Source of the DNA: Paracoccaceae bacterium | GTDB taxonomy: Bacteria; Pseudomonadota; Alphaproteobacteria; Rhodobacterales; Rhodobacteraceae | Length of the DNA: 35,622 bases | Direction: 5' to 3' | Assembly: GCA_030066855.1 (NCBI GenBank) | Contig: JASJAU010000033.1 | Span: forward strand, 1-35,622 | In this document: positions 7,778 through 15,691 of the stretch, piece by piece | Layout of the letters: every line of letters starts with the position of its first letter | How positions within the stretch are numbered: position 1 is the stretch's first letter | Position numbers and translations under genes: made by a program | The notes under the pieces: generated by a model | What the model was told of the DNA's origin: nothing | Database searches by the model: none | What the model saw: the letters and a program-made list of their open reading frames with translations, nothing else

Positions 7778-8818
7778 CTACCGCTTCTGATCCGCCATCA
7801 GCCCGGCGCGGAAACCGGCCTGCATGTCGATCATCCAGTGAGGATATTCGGAGGGAAGGCGGGTGACGGCGTCGAGCGCCTCCAAATCCGCGTCCGATAG
7901 CGAAACATCCACGGCGCCCAGGTTGTCAGTCAGCTGGTCCACTCGCTTTGCGCCCACCAGCACACTGGTAACCACCTTCTGATGCAAGAGCCATGCAATT
8001 GCCACCTGTGGCACGCTGCAGCCCTTGGTCGCCGCGATCCCGCGCATGACATCCACAGCGTCGAAGGCCCGGTCCTTGTCGATGGGCGGGAAGTCGAACT
8101 CAGCCCTCCGGCCCTCCGCCGTCTTCCCCTCACGGTCGAATTTGCCCGACAGAAATCCGCCCGCCAGCGGGCTCCAGACCATGAGGCCCACATCCTCGGA
8201 CAACAGCATCGGCACGATCTCGCGCTCCAGATCGCGACCCGCGAGCGTGTAATAGGCCTGGAGCGACACGATTGGCGCGAGGCGTCGCATCTCGGCGAGC
8301 CCGACAGCCTTGGCCACCTGCCAGGCCGCCCAGTTCGACAGGCCGATGTAGCGCACGTGCCCGTGCTGGACGAGCGTGTCCAAAGCTTCCAACGTCTCTG
8401 TTATCGAGGTCGCCGGATCGACGCCGTGGAGCTGGTAGAGGTCAATGTGATCGAGCTGCATCCGCTTCAGGCTCGACTTGGCCTGATCGAGAATATGCCC
8501 TCGCGACAGCCCGCGCGCGTTTGGTCCTTCGCCCATCTGGCCGTGGACCTTGGTAGCGATCACAACCTCCTCGCGGGTCACGCCGAGGTTCCTCAGCGAC
8601 TGACCCAGGATTTCCTCGCTCCGCCCCGAGGCGTAGACATTGGCGGTATCGATGAAGTTGATCCCGGCATCGAGCGCAGTTTTGACCAGCGCGTCGGCCC
8701 CATCCTGCTGGAGCTGGCCGATCTGGCCCCACATGTCGTCCGAGCCGCCGAAGGTCATGGTACCGAGGCAAAGCTCGGACACGAACAGGCCGCTCTGGCC
8801 AAGCCGGTTGTATCGCAT
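7778..8818 (-). CDS. Aldo/keto reductase
   Basis: A 346-residue NADPH-dependent oxidoreductase of the aldo/keto reductase superfamily (TIM barrel). The catalytic tetrad is visible: Asp57 (I-D-T-A-N), Tyr62, Lys90 (A-T-K-V-H-G) and His131 (Y-Q-L-H-G). Opening residues M-R-Y-N-R-L-G-Q-S-G-L and L-C-L-G-T-M-T-F-G-G are typical of the YajO/Tas/AKR11-12 branch. The frame extends 33 codons upstream, but start 8816-8818 is preferred: AAAGGACAG precedes it and the family begins there. It converges with the ketosynthase gene (9 nt apart). Substrate unknown. Confidence 0.93.
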   Translation of the reverse strand: MRYNRLGQSGLFVSELCLGTMTFGGSDDMWGQIGQLQQDGADALVKTALDAGINFIDTANVYASGRSEEILGQSLRNLGVTREEVVIATKVHGQMGEGPNARGLSRGHILDQAKSSLKRMQLDHIDLYQLHGVDPATSITETLEALDTLVQHGHVRYIGLSNWAAWQVAKAVGLAEMRRLAPIVSLQAYYTLAGRDLEREIVPMLLSEDVGLMVWSPLAGGFLSGKFDREGKTAEGRRAEFDFPPIDKDRAFDAVDVMRGIAATKGCSVPQVAIAWLLHQKVVTSVLVGAKRVDQLTDNLGAVDVSLSDADLEALDAVTRLPSEYPHWMIDMQAGFRAGLMADQKR

Positions 8819-8937
8819 CGCGTCTGTCCTTTGGTCTGAAAGATGGCGGCAAATTCCGCAGCGCCGAGCCTCGCAGATCGTCCCCGCCTGATGCAACGCC
8901 TTTTCGCTGGATCCCATCCGAAAATGGCGCCAACTCC

Positions 8938-8960
8938 TTCTTTACGTTAAAGAATTCTTT
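8938..8960. promoter_or_regulatory. AT-rich overlapping palindromes, possible operator
   Basis: TTCTTTA-CGT-TAAAGAA (8938-8954) is a perfect 7-bp inverted repeat. It overlaps a second perfect palindrome, AAAGAATTCTTT (8949-8960). It is clearly more AT-rich than its surroundings and lies in the 344-base gap (8819-9162) between the divergent aldo/keto reductase and DGPF-sigma genes. Symmetry and position suggest a repressor or activator binding site, or a promoter core. The regulator is unknown. Apart from this and the ECF-type motif at 9023-9049, I see nothing gene-like in the gap. Confidence 0.4.
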
Positions 8961-9022
8961 GCGGAAACGGGGCTAGTTCGCGCGTTTGGGGGGGAAGCCT
9001 ATTCAAAAAGTCTCCACGCCCC

Positions 9023-9049
9023 TGTCGAAATCCGCTCCGCTCGCGCGTC
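9023..9049 (+). promoter_or_regulatory. Candidate ECF42-dependent promoter
   Basis: TGTCGA at 9023-9028 and CGTC at 9046-9049 are separated by 17 bases. As I recall, ECF42 sigma factors use a TGTCGA -35 element and a CG(A/T)C -10 element, and this pair matches both with standard spacing. It lies 113 bases before the DGPF gene of the DGPF-ECF42 operon, so autoregulation is likely. The motif is seen directly; its use is inferred. Confidence 0.55.
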
Positions 9050-9162
9050 CTTGGAGTATCGACCAACAAGGGAGACCGAAGTCGCCTTAACTCGCAACGC
9101 CGCTGGGCTGGCTTGCTCGAATCCCGAAGCATCATCATCATCCGAAACTGAAAGGACACGAC

Positions 9163-9522
9163 ATGCAATATCTCGCTCTCATCTACTCCGCCGACGGCAC
9201 CGGCCCGCAGCCCGGCACCGAAGAATGGGGCGCATTCATGCAAGGCTACGCCGACGCCGGCAAAACCTATCATGCTGAAGGCGTCATGCAGGGCGGCAAC
9301 GCGCTTGAACACACGTCAACAGCCACTTCCGTTCGCGTCCGGGACGGCAAGGTCGAAACCATGGACGGGCCCTTCGCCGAGACCAAAGAGCGGCTTGGCG
9401 GTTACTACCTCCTCGACTGCAAAGACCTCGACCAGGCGATCCGTATGGCGGCCCTCATCCCGACCGCCCAATTCGGCACGGTCGAGCTGCGCCCGATCAT
9501 GCAGGTCGAGCTGCCCGAGTGA
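9163..9522 (+). CDS. DGPF / YCII-related protein, ECF42 partner
   Basis: A 119-residue protein of the YCII-like superfamily with the hallmark M-D-G-P-F-A-E-T-K-E at about residues 67-76 and the start M-Q-Y-L-A-L-I-Y. Such DGPF proteins are encoded next to ECF42 sigma factors in many phyla; their biochemical role is not settled, although the fold resembles small dimeric alpha/beta-barrel enzymes. The gene starts with GAAAGGACACGAC upstream of ATG 9163. Its stop overlaps the sigma factor start (GTGA), so the two are translationally coupled. A candidate ECF42 promoter lies at 9023-9049. Confidence 0.92.
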   Translation: MQYLALIYSADGTGPQPGTEEWGAFMQGYADAGKTYHAEGVMQGGNALEHTSTATSVRVRDGKVETMDGPFAETKERLGGYYLLDCKDLDQAIRMAALIPTAQFGTVELRPIMQVELPE

Positions 9523-10757
9523 CCTCTTCCGCCCCCGACATCGCGTCCTTGATCCATCGGATCATGCGCGACGACAGGGGGCGGCTCCTCGCCGCGCTCA
9601 TTCGCTCTCTTGGCGATTTCCACCTCGCTGAAGACTCGCTTTCGGACGCGCTCGAGCGTGCTTTGATTCACTGGTCCCGCTCCGGACCTCCCGACCGCCC
9701 CGACGCCTGGCTCCTGCAAACCGCCCGCCGGCGCGCCATCGACCGTATCCGAAAGGACAGGGGCCTGGCCGACCGCGCGCCCGAGATCCGACGCCTTATG
9801 GAAGAAGACGAAGCCGAACGCGCCGAAGCGGCGCCAGAGATCCCCGACGAGCGGCTCAGGCTGATCTTCACCTGCTGCCATCCGGCGCTGGACGAGAAAA
9901 GCCGCGTCGCGCTGACGCTCCGCACGGTCGGCGGCCTGACCGCGCGCGAGATTTCGCGGGCATTTCTCGACACCGAGCCTGCGATGGGCCAACGCATCTC
10001 CCGCGCCAAGGCCAAGATCGCCCGCGCGGGAATCACCTACAAGGTGCCGGAGCCCGAGGATTGGGACGCGCGGCTTGGCTCTGTACTCACAACGATCTAT
10101 CTGGTGTTCAACGAGGGCTGGACGGCGGGGCCGGGAGAGGCGCCGATCCGCGCCACTTTGTGCGAGGAGGCGATCTTCCTCGCCCGCCTCCTAACCGATC
10201 TCGCGCCGGAAGATCCTGAGATCGAGGGCCTCCTTGCCCTCATGTGCCTGTCCCACGCCCGCCACGGGTCACGGCTCTCTCCGGACGGCACCATAGTGTC
10301 GCTCGACGATCAGGACCGAAAGCTTTGGGACCGGGCGCTGATTGATGAGGGCCTCACGCTTCTCGATCAGGCAATGGCACGAGGCCGCGCTGGTCCGTTC
10401 CAGCTCCAAGCAGCAATCAGCGCGCTGCATGTCACAAGTGATCCGCCCGACTGGCCGCAGATCCGACTGCTCTATGACCGCCTCGCCGGGTTCAACCCGT
10501 CGCCTGTGGTCCGATTGAACCGCGCGGTTGCCATCGCGGAGGCGGGAGCGGTCCAGGAGGCGCTGGACGAGTTGATCGGTCTCGAACCGGCGCTCGCGTC
10601 TTATCAACCCTTTCATGCGGCGTTAGGTGAGATCGCCGGCAGGGCGGGCGACATCACCGGCGCTCGGAGAGCGCTCCGGACCGCCATCGAGCTCTCCCGC
10701 TCCGACACGGAAAAGCGCTGGCTCTCCGACCGCCTCGCGCAACTCGCGCCGCACTGA
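9519..10757 (+). CDS. ECF42-type RNA polymerase sigma factor with C-terminal extension
   Basis: A 412-residue sigma factor, about twice the length of a plain ECF sigma. Region sigma-2 is at about 12-82 (ending A-R-R-R-A-I-D-R-I-R-K) and sigma-4 at about 112-168, with L-T-A-R-E-I as the helix-turn-helix. Residues about 180-412 form the helical extension diagnostic of ECF42 (V-F-N-E-G-W-T-A-G-P-G ... N-R-A-V-A-I-A-E-A-G ... repeated TPR-like helices). In this group the extension is needed for activity, and no classical anti-sigma factor is encoded nearby, which fits here. The GTG start at 9519 overlaps the DGPF gene stop. The stop lies directly against the stop of a convergent small gene (10758). 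Confidence 0.94.
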   Translation: MTSSAPDIASLIHRIMRDDRGRLLAALIRSLGDFHLAEDSLSDALERALIHWSRSGPPDRPDAWLLQTARRRAIDRIRKDRGLADRAPEIRRLMEEDEAERAEAAPEIPDERLRLIFTCCHPALDEKSRVALTLRTVGGLTAREISRAFLDTEPAMGQRISRAKAKIARAGITYKVPEPEDWDARLGSVLTTIYLVFNEGWTAGPGEAPIRATLCEEAIFLARLLTDLAPEDPEIEGLLALMCLSHARHGSRLSPDGTIVSLDDQDRKLWDRALIDEGLTLLDQAMARGRAGPFQLQAAISALHVTSDPPDWPQIRLLYDRLAGFNPSPVVRLNRAVAIAEAGAVQEALDELIGLEPALASYQPFHAALGEIAGRAGDITGARRALRTAIELSRSDTEKRWLSDRLAQLAPH

Positions 10758-10886
10758 CTACCAGGACGCGGCGCGCGATCCCAGAACGACGATCACCACT
10801 ACAAGCGCCACGGCCGCCGCGATGATCCGAATGCGATTGTAGGGTTTGGCGATTTCGACCGAGTTCTTGCTGCTGCCTTTGTCCAT
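10758..10886 (-). CDS. Small single-span membrane protein, 42 residues
   Basis: A 42-residue open frame: a polar N-terminus (M-D-K-G-S-S-K-N), then basic residues N-R-I-R and an unbroken hydrophobic stretch at about 21-36 rich in Val, Ile and Ala, ending G-S-R-A-A-S-W. This predicts one membrane helix with the N-terminus probably cytoplasmic. GGGAGG lies nine bases before the ATG, one of the best ribosome binding sites in the window, which is the main reason to call it a gene. It lies 58 nt downstream of fur on the same strand and abuts the sigma factor stop. Function unknown; I do not recognise a named family. Confidence 0.68.
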   Translation of the reverse strand: MDKGSSKNSVEIAKPYNRIRIIAAAVALVVVIVVLGSRAASW

Positions 10887-10944
10887 GATGGCACCTCCCC
10901 GCGCCATCCAAGCGCCTGTTCGTGCGGCGGGCATTAACCCAGGA

Positions 10945-11355
10945 TCACCCCTTCCGGCGCACCCCGTAGAGCTCCAGACGGTGCCCTTTCAGCTCGTAGC
11001 CGAGCTTCTCAGCGATCTTCTCTTGTAGCGCTTCGATCTCGGCGTCGACGAACTCGATTACCTCGCCCGAGTTCATGTCGATCAGGTGGTCGTGATGATC
11101 CCGTTCCGCGTCCTCGTACCGCGCCCGCCCGTCCCGGAAATCGAGCTTTTCCAGGATACCCGCCTCCTCAAAGAGCTTCACGGTCCGGTAGACCGTCGCC
11201 AGCGAGATCCCGTCATCGACGGCGCTCGCGCGCGCGTAGAGCTCCTCGACATCGGGATGATCGTCGGCGTCCTCCAGAACGGCGGCGATCACCCGCCGCT
11301 GCCCCGTCAATCGCAGGCCCTTGGCCTCGCATCTCTCAAGGATCGTGTCCGCCAT
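10945..11355 (-). CDS. fur: Fur-family metalloregulator (Fur/Mur type)
   Basis: A 136-residue winged-helix repressor that binds DNA when loaded with iron or manganese. The DNA-binding half (about 1-80) has L-R-L-T-G-Q-R-R and the recognition helix A-T-V-Y-R-T-V-K-L-F. The metal and dimer half has H-H-D-H-L at 87-91 (His87, His88, His90), Glu81, Glu101 and His125. The Cys pair found in E. coli Fur after H-D-H-L-I is replaced (D-M-N-S), as in alphaproteobacterial Fur/Mur proteins, which often respond to manganese. It lies 42 nt downstream of the PhzF-family gene on the same strand and may be co-transcribed with it. Whether it is Fur or Mur functionally cannot be decided from sequence alone. Confidence 0.92.
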   Translation of the reverse strand: MADTILERCEAKGLRLTGQRRVIAAVLEDADDHPDVEELYARASAVDDGISLATVYRTVKLFEEAGILEKLDFRDGRARYEDAERDHHDHLIDMNSGEVIEFVDAEIEALQEKIAEKLGYELKGHRLELYGVRRKG

Positions 11356-11397
11356 AGCGCCTCTGTCTACCGCGTGGGGGGCAGTGGGAAAACCCCG

Positions 11398-12258
11398 TCA
11401 GAGCGTCAGCCGCCCCTCCATCACCTTCACCGCGCCTCCCGCTACGGCCACTGAGACGGGCCGTCCGTTCTCAACAGTCACCTTGGCCTCGATGCGGCTT
11501 GGCCGGCCCATCTCGACGCCTTGACGGACGTCGAAACGGGCCGATCGTCCATCCAACCGCCCGAGAAAGGCCGCCAATGCCGCCGCGGCGCCCCCTGTCG
11601 CAGGGTCCTCGGGGATACCGTCCAGGGGCGCGAACATACGGGCGCGGATGGCGTCGCCTTCACGCACGTAGATCAATAGGTCGAAATGACCGTCAACCGG
11701 CCACATCGGCTCGAAGGCGCGGAAAGCGTCGGTCACGCCCGTCGCGGCCTCAAGCGCGTCCATTCCGGTCAACTCAGCGAGCGCGAACGGGATTCCGACG
11801 CCAGCGATCACCGGTGCATGACGGTCGATTCGGATCGCGTCCGCGTCCAGACCTGCGGCTGCCGCGGCGATCTCGACCGATGGACCGGCCCATGTTTCCA
11901 AAGGGACCTCGGTCACAAAACGCGCCCGCCCGTTGGCGACGCTCACAGGGATCGGTCCCACGCCCAGCTCCAGAACCATGTCCGCGCCAACCCGGCCCAG
12001 ATCGCTCAATGCGCAGGCCGTGCCCACGGTCGGGTGGCCAGCGAAGGGGATCTCGCGCGTCGGCGTGAAGATCCGTACCCGCGCGTCGTGCGCCGGGTCG
12101 GCCGGCGGAAAGACAAAGGTCGACTCGGAGAAATTGAACTCCCGCGCGACCTTCTGGAGACTGTTCTCCTCCAGCCCGCGCGCGTCGGGGATCACCGCCA
12201 GCGGATTGCCCCCGAAGGCGCTGTCTGTGAACACATCATAAACCACGAAATCCGTCAT
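11398..12258 (-). CDS. PhzF-family isomerase-like protein
   Basis: A 286-residue protein of the PhzF / diaminopimelate-epimerase fold superfamily. The family acid/base residue is present as Glu45 in F-N-F-S-E-S-T-F, matching Glu45 of PhzF. Other family segments are the opening Y-D-V-F-T ... F-G-G-N-P-L-A-V, H-P-T-V-G-T-A and, near the end, D-P-A-T-G-G-A-A-A-A-L. PhzF itself isomerises dihydro-hydroxyanthranilate in phenazine synthesis, but no phenazine genes are here, so this is one of the many orphan family members with unknown substrate. The open frame is eight codons longer, but ATG 12256-12258 has AAGGAGAG upstream. It diverges from the EamA transporter. Confidence 0.9.
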   Translation of the reverse strand: MTDFVVYDVFTDSAFGGNPLAVIPDARGLEENSLQKVAREFNFSESTFVFPPADPAHDARVRIFTPTREIPFAGHPTVGTACALSDLGRVGADMVLELGVGPIPVSVANGRARFVTEVPLETWAGPSVEIAAAAAGLDADAIRIDRHAPVIAGVGIPFALAELTGMDALEAATGVTDAFRAFEPMWPVDGHFDLLIYVREGDAIRARMFAPLDGIPEDPATGGAAAALAAFLGRLDGRSARFDVRQGVEMGRPSRIEAKVTVENGRPVSVAVAGGAVKVMEGRLTL

Positions 12259-12347
12259 CGCTCTCTCCTTGCCGGCGGGCACCCTGACCGCGCGACTGGC
12301 AAAGGTAAACCCTTGCCACCACCACGTGACGCGGGCAGAGGGGCGGG

Positions 12348-13247
12348 ATGGAGAAGAAGGACAGAATCGACCTCTTCGGCGCCGCGGGCCTGATCGGCTT
12401 CGCCGCCCTTCTAGGTTATAACCAGGTCGTCATCCGCGTGGTGAACGAGGGGCTTCAGCCGGTCTTCTTCGCCGCCCTCCGTTCGGCCGGCGCCTTCTTC
12501 TGCCTCTGGCTCCTCTTCCGTCTCCGCCGCCGCCCGCTCGGCATGGATCGCGCCGACCTGCGCCCCGGCCTCTTGATCGGCGCCTTTTTCGCGGCCGAGT
12601 TCATCTTTCTTTTTCAAGCACTTGACCTGACGACCGTCACCCGCGTCAGCGTCATTTTCTACACCATGCCCCTTTGGCTCGCCCTGATGGCGCATGTGCT
12701 GATCCCGGGTGAGCGCATCACGCCGCCCAAAGCGGCGGGCCTGCTCCTGGCCTTCGCCGGCGTTGCGCTCGCTTTCATCTGGCGGGGCGCAGCCGCGGGC
12801 GAGGCGTCGCTGACCGGCGATTTCTTTGCTCTCATTTCGGCCTTCTGCTGGGCCGGGATCACGCTCGTAGCGAAAACCGGTCTCGCCCATGTCGCGCCCG
12901 ACCGGCAGCTTCTCTGGCAGGTCGGCGTCTCCGCCTTGATCCTCATGCCGCTCTCACCGCTCTTCGGTCCGCTCATCCGAGAGCTCGAGGCGATCCACCT
13001 TTGGGGCCTCGCCTTTCAGATCGTGGTGATCGCCTCCTTCGGCTTCGCCTTCTGGCTCTGGCTTTTGTCGCTCTATCCGGCGGCCAGCGTCGCCGCCTTC
13101 AGCTTCCTCACCCCGATCTTCGGCGTCTTCCTCGGCTGGTGGCTTCTCGATGAAACACTGGGGCCGCCGATCCTGATCTCGCTGACACTCGTCTGCCTCG
13201 GGCTCGTCCTGATCAACCGGCCCGCTCAGGTCCCGCAGAAGGTCTGA
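12348..13247 (+). CDS. EamA-family (DMT) transporter
   Basis: A 299-residue inner-membrane protein of the drug/metabolite transporter superfamily, two EamA repeats with about ten membrane helices. The first repeat runs from about 10 to 145 and the second from about 155 to 290; each ends with a typical G-x-x-L-x-x-x-G-x-x-L-x-x-x pattern. AGAGGGGCGGG lies immediately before ATG 12348. The substrate is unknown; relatives export amino acids or other metabolites. The last 22 bases overlap the 3' end of the convergent selO gene, so the two transcripts are antisense at their tails. Confidence 0.93.
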   Translation: MEKKDRIDLFGAAGLIGFAALLGYNQVVIRVVNEGLQPVFFAALRSAGAFFCLWLLFRLRRRPLGMDRADLRPGLLIGAFFAAEFIFLFQALDLTTVTRVSVIFYTMPLWLALMAHVLIPGERITPPKAAGLLLAFAGVALAFIWRGAAAGEASLTGDFFALISAFCWAGITLVAKTGLAHVAPDRQLLWQVGVSALILMPLSPLFGPLIRELEAIHLWGLAFQIVVIASFGFAFWLWLLSLYPAASVAAFSFLTPIFGVFLGWWLLDETLGPPILISLTLVCLGLVLINRPAQVPQKV

Positions 13248-14665
13248 GGTACGATCTCGTCCTCGGTTGGCGGGCGGGTCAGATCGGCGAAGTCTCCAGG
13301 TTCGGCGAAAGGCGTGGCCAGCGCCTCGCTAAGGCGCTCGAACGGGGCGTAATCGCCGTCGACCCCCGCCTCGATGGCCGCCTCGATCCGGTGCGTGCGC
13401 GGGATCAAGGACGGGTTGACCGTCCGCATGGCCGCGACCCTGTCCTCCGGCGTCGCGCCCTCGCGCGCCATTCGCTCGCGCCACTCCGCCTCCCACGCCT
13501 CGAAAGCGTCCCGGTTCGCGAACTCATCGCGCGCGGCATCGCTTCCCAACGCTCTGAACGTATTGGTGAAATCCGAACCGCCTTCGCTCATCCGCTCCAA
13601 CAACGCCTGGATCAGCGCCGCGTCGCCATCCTCTTCCGACTCCAACCCGATCTTGGCCCGGAAAACTGATAGCCACGCCGCCTGAAACTGCTCAGGAAAG
13701 CGGTCGATCGCCTCTTGAGCCGTCTCCCGCGACGCGTCCATGTCGTCGCCCATCACCGGCATCAGCGCCGTTGCGAGCTGCGCGAGGTTCCACATCGCGA
13801 TGTTCGGCTGCCGCGCGAAGGCGTAGCGGCCGTGTTGGTCAATCGACGAGAAGACGCGGAGCGGATGATAGGCGTCCATGAAGGCGCAAGGCCCGTAGTC
13901 GATGGTCTCGCCCGAGATCGTCATGTTGTCGGTGTTCATCACCCCGTGAATGAACCCCAGCCCCATCCAGCGCGCCACCAGCGACGCCTGCCTTGCAATG
14001 ACGGCCTGCAAGAGCCCCAAGGCGCCCTTTGCACCCGGCGCGTGCCGCGCGATGGCATGGGCGACCAGCGCCTCGAGAGCCTCCTTGTCGTCCTTCGACG
14101 CGAAGTACTGGAAGGTGCCCACCCGGATATGGCTCGCCGCCACGCGGGTCAGAACCGCGCCGGGTAGGGGCATCTCGCGGACGACGACCTCGCCCGTGGT
14201 GACCGCAGCCAGGGCCCGCGTCGTGGGAACTCCAAGGGCATGCATCGCCTCGGAGACGATATACTCCCGCATCACCGGGCCGAGCCAGGCCCTCCCGTCG
14301 CCCATTCGGGAATAGGGCGTCCGGCCCGAGCCCTTGAGCTGCACGTCGAACCGCGCCCCATCCGGCGCCACGACCTCGCCCAGGAGGATCGCGCGCCCGT
14401 CGCCCAGCTGCGGCGACCAGCCGCCGAACTGGTGCCCGGCATAGACCTGCGCCAGCGGATCGGCCCCGCCGGGCACCGCATTTCCGGCCAGCGCCGCCAC
14501 GCCCTCCTCCGAGGTCAGCGCGTCCGCGTCCAGCCCCAGCCGCTCGGCAAGCTCCCGGTTCAGCGCCACAAGCGCGGGCGCCGCCACCGGGGCGGGTGCC
14601 ATCTTCGTATAGAACCGCTCGGGCAGGCGGGCGTAGGAGTTGTCGAATGGAAGATCGAGGCTCAT
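13226..14665 (-). CDS. selO: Protein adenylyltransferase SelO (YdiU)
   Basis: A 479-residue pseudokinase-fold enzyme that transfers AMP to Ser, Thr or Tyr of target proteins, linked to redox stress. Active-site features: Lys111 in Q-L-K-G-S-G-R-T, an Arg/Glu helix ([10 protein letters not shown]), and H-G-V-M-N-T-D-N-M with Asp246, followed by D-Y-G-P-C with Asp256. The chain ends in C-G-T; Cys477 occupies the position of selenocysteine in animal SelO. Cys260 may be its disulfide partner, by analogy with the E. coli enzyme. Length is typical for the short bacterial form. The 3' end overlaps the convergent transporter gene by 22 bases. The ribosome binding site at ATG 14663-14665 is weak. Confidence 0.95.
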   Translation of the reverse strand: MSLDLPFDNSYARLPERFYTKMAPAPVAAPALVALNRELAERLGLDADALTSEEGVAALAGNAVPGGADPLAQVYAGHQFGGWSPQLGDGRAILLGEVVAPDGARFDVQLKGSGRTPYSRMGDGRAWLGPVMREYIVSEAMHALGVPTTRALAAVTTGEVVVREMPLPGAVLTRVAASHIRVGTFQYFASKDDKEALEALVAHAIARHAPGAKGALGLLQAVIARQASLVARWMGLGFIHGVMNTDNMTISGETIDYGPCAFMDAYHPLRVFSSIDQHGRYAFARQPNIAMWNLAQLATALMPVMGDDMDASRETAQEAIDRFPEQFQAAWLSVFRAKIGLESEEDGDAALIQALLERMSEGGSDFTNTFRALGSDAARDEFANRDAFEAWEAEWRERMAREGATPEDRVAAMRTVNPSLIPRTHRIEAAIEAGVDGDYAPFERLSEALATPFAEPGDFADLTRPPTEDEIVPQTFCGT

Positions 14666-14730
14666 GAGCTTCAGATAGGGCGTGAAAACGCTGGAACACC
14701 CTCTTCGCGTTCAAAAACACTTCCGCTGGA

Positions 14731-14748
14731 GGCGTGAACCGTCACGCC
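14731..14748 (-). terminator. Stem-loop at the end of the GNAT gene, weak terminator
   Basis: GGCGTGA/TCACGCC is a perfect 7-bp stem with a 4-nt loop that includes the GNAT stop codon (14742-14744). On the minus strand the nearest T run (TTTTT) comes about 14 bases later, too far for a standard intrinsic terminator. It may still mark the end of the nucleoside hydrolase-GrpB-GNAT operon before selO. Confidence 0.35.
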
Positions 14749-15185
14749 ACCCGTGTCATCAACGCAAAGCGCCGCCGCTGAAACCCGGCCCGGGCGTAAA
14801 GGCTCTCGGCCCGGCTCCCCTCGGCCACCTCCAGCGACAGCGCTTTCACCCCGGCTTCTGTCAGCACCTTGATGAGCGTCGCCAGCGCCTCGCTTCCCAT
14901 GCCGCGGCCGCGCACGGGCTCCCGCAGCCAAAGCTCGTCGATCATCCCGTCCATGCCGCCGAGCTCGATCGACCAGCCGAAAGAAACGGCGACATACCCC
15001 ACAGGCGACATGCGCGGCCCGATGAGCCAGATCGCTCCTAAAGGCGAGCCATCCAGAAGCGGCAGCACCGCGGCGCGCCGCGTCTCATCATCGCTCCGGA
15101 TACCCTCAAGCGCATGATAGGCTTCGACCATGCCAAGAATGCGATCAAGATCCTCTGTCGTTGCCAAGTGTAAGAGTTTGCTCAT
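14742..15185 (-). CDS. GNAT-family N-acetyltransferase
   Basis: A 147-residue acetyl-CoA-dependent acyltransferase. The pyrophosphate-binding loop R-G-R-G-M-G is at about 92-97, preceded by the central strand I-D-E-L-W-L, and followed by the C-terminal strand and Y-A-R-A-G-F, all standard GNAT parts. The start ATG at 15183-15185 overlaps the stop of the GrpB gene (ATGA), so it is the last gene of a coupled three-gene operon. The longer upstream open frame is only overlap with GrpB. The acceptor substrate is unknown. Confidence 0.9.
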   Translation of the reverse strand: MSKLLHLATTEDLDRILGMVEAYHALEGIRSDDETRRAAVLPLLDGSPLGAIWLIGPRMSPVGYVAVSFGWSIELGGMDGMIDELWLREPVRGRGMGSEALATLIKVLTEAGVKALSLEVAEGSRAESLYARAGFQRRRFALMTRVA

Positions 15186-15691
15186 GAAAACCGCTCCAAC
15201 GCCCGCGCTTCCGCCTTGTTGATCCAGCCCGCCTTGCAGGCGCCGTAACCCTCGCCGCCCTCCGGGTGCCGCGCCGCGCAAGCTGCTTTGACCGAGGCGT
15301 AGCCTGCCCTTAGCGCCGCGTTTTCGCGAAGCGCGTTGCGAAAGGCAAGATGCCGGGCGATGTCAGGATGGCCGGCCGCGTACCCGTGGGCGTGAAAGCG
15401 CCGCGCGCCGGTCCCCGGATCGCTCATCCGAGCATAGGCGCGGTCGGGCAAACCGTATTCTCCCATCCAATCGTATCCCAACGCCTCGACCGGGACCCGC
15501 GCCGTGTCCCGCGCGGTTTCGCTCACAAAGACCGGCAGGAGGTCGATGATCGGTTTCGCGGGGAGTCCTGGAACAGAGGTCGAGCCTATGTGGTGAATCG
15601 CGATCAGCCCCTTCACCGCGTTCATCCAACGGCCGGCCTCGCGCTGCGCCGCTCCGGCCCATTCCGGATCCGGCGGCGCGAGGAGACTCAA
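15182..15691 (-). CDS. GrpB-family protein (UPF0157), TTG start
   Basis: A 169-residue protein of the GrpB/UPF0157 family, which has a nucleotidyltransferase-like fold and unknown function. The signature H-I-G-S-T-S-V-P-G-L ... A-K-P-I-I-D-L is at about 36-53, and F-H-A-H-G-Y and H-L-A-F-R-N-A-L-R follow. The frame continues about 32 codons upstream into the nucleoside hydrolase gene, but the family begins close to L-A-P-P-D-P-E-W. The TTG at 15689-15691, which overlaps the upstream stop (TTGA), is therefore the most likely start. No strong ribosome binding site is visible, so coupling to the upstream gene is expected. Confidence 0.85.
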   Translation of the reverse strand: MSLLAPPDPEWAGAAQREAGRWMNAVKGLIAIHHIGSTSVPGLPAKPIIDLLPVFVSETARDTARVPVEALGYDWMGEYGLPDRAYARMSDPGTGARRFHAHGYAAGHPDIARHLAFRNALRENAALRAGYASVKAACAARHPEGGEGYGACKAGWINKAEARALERFS

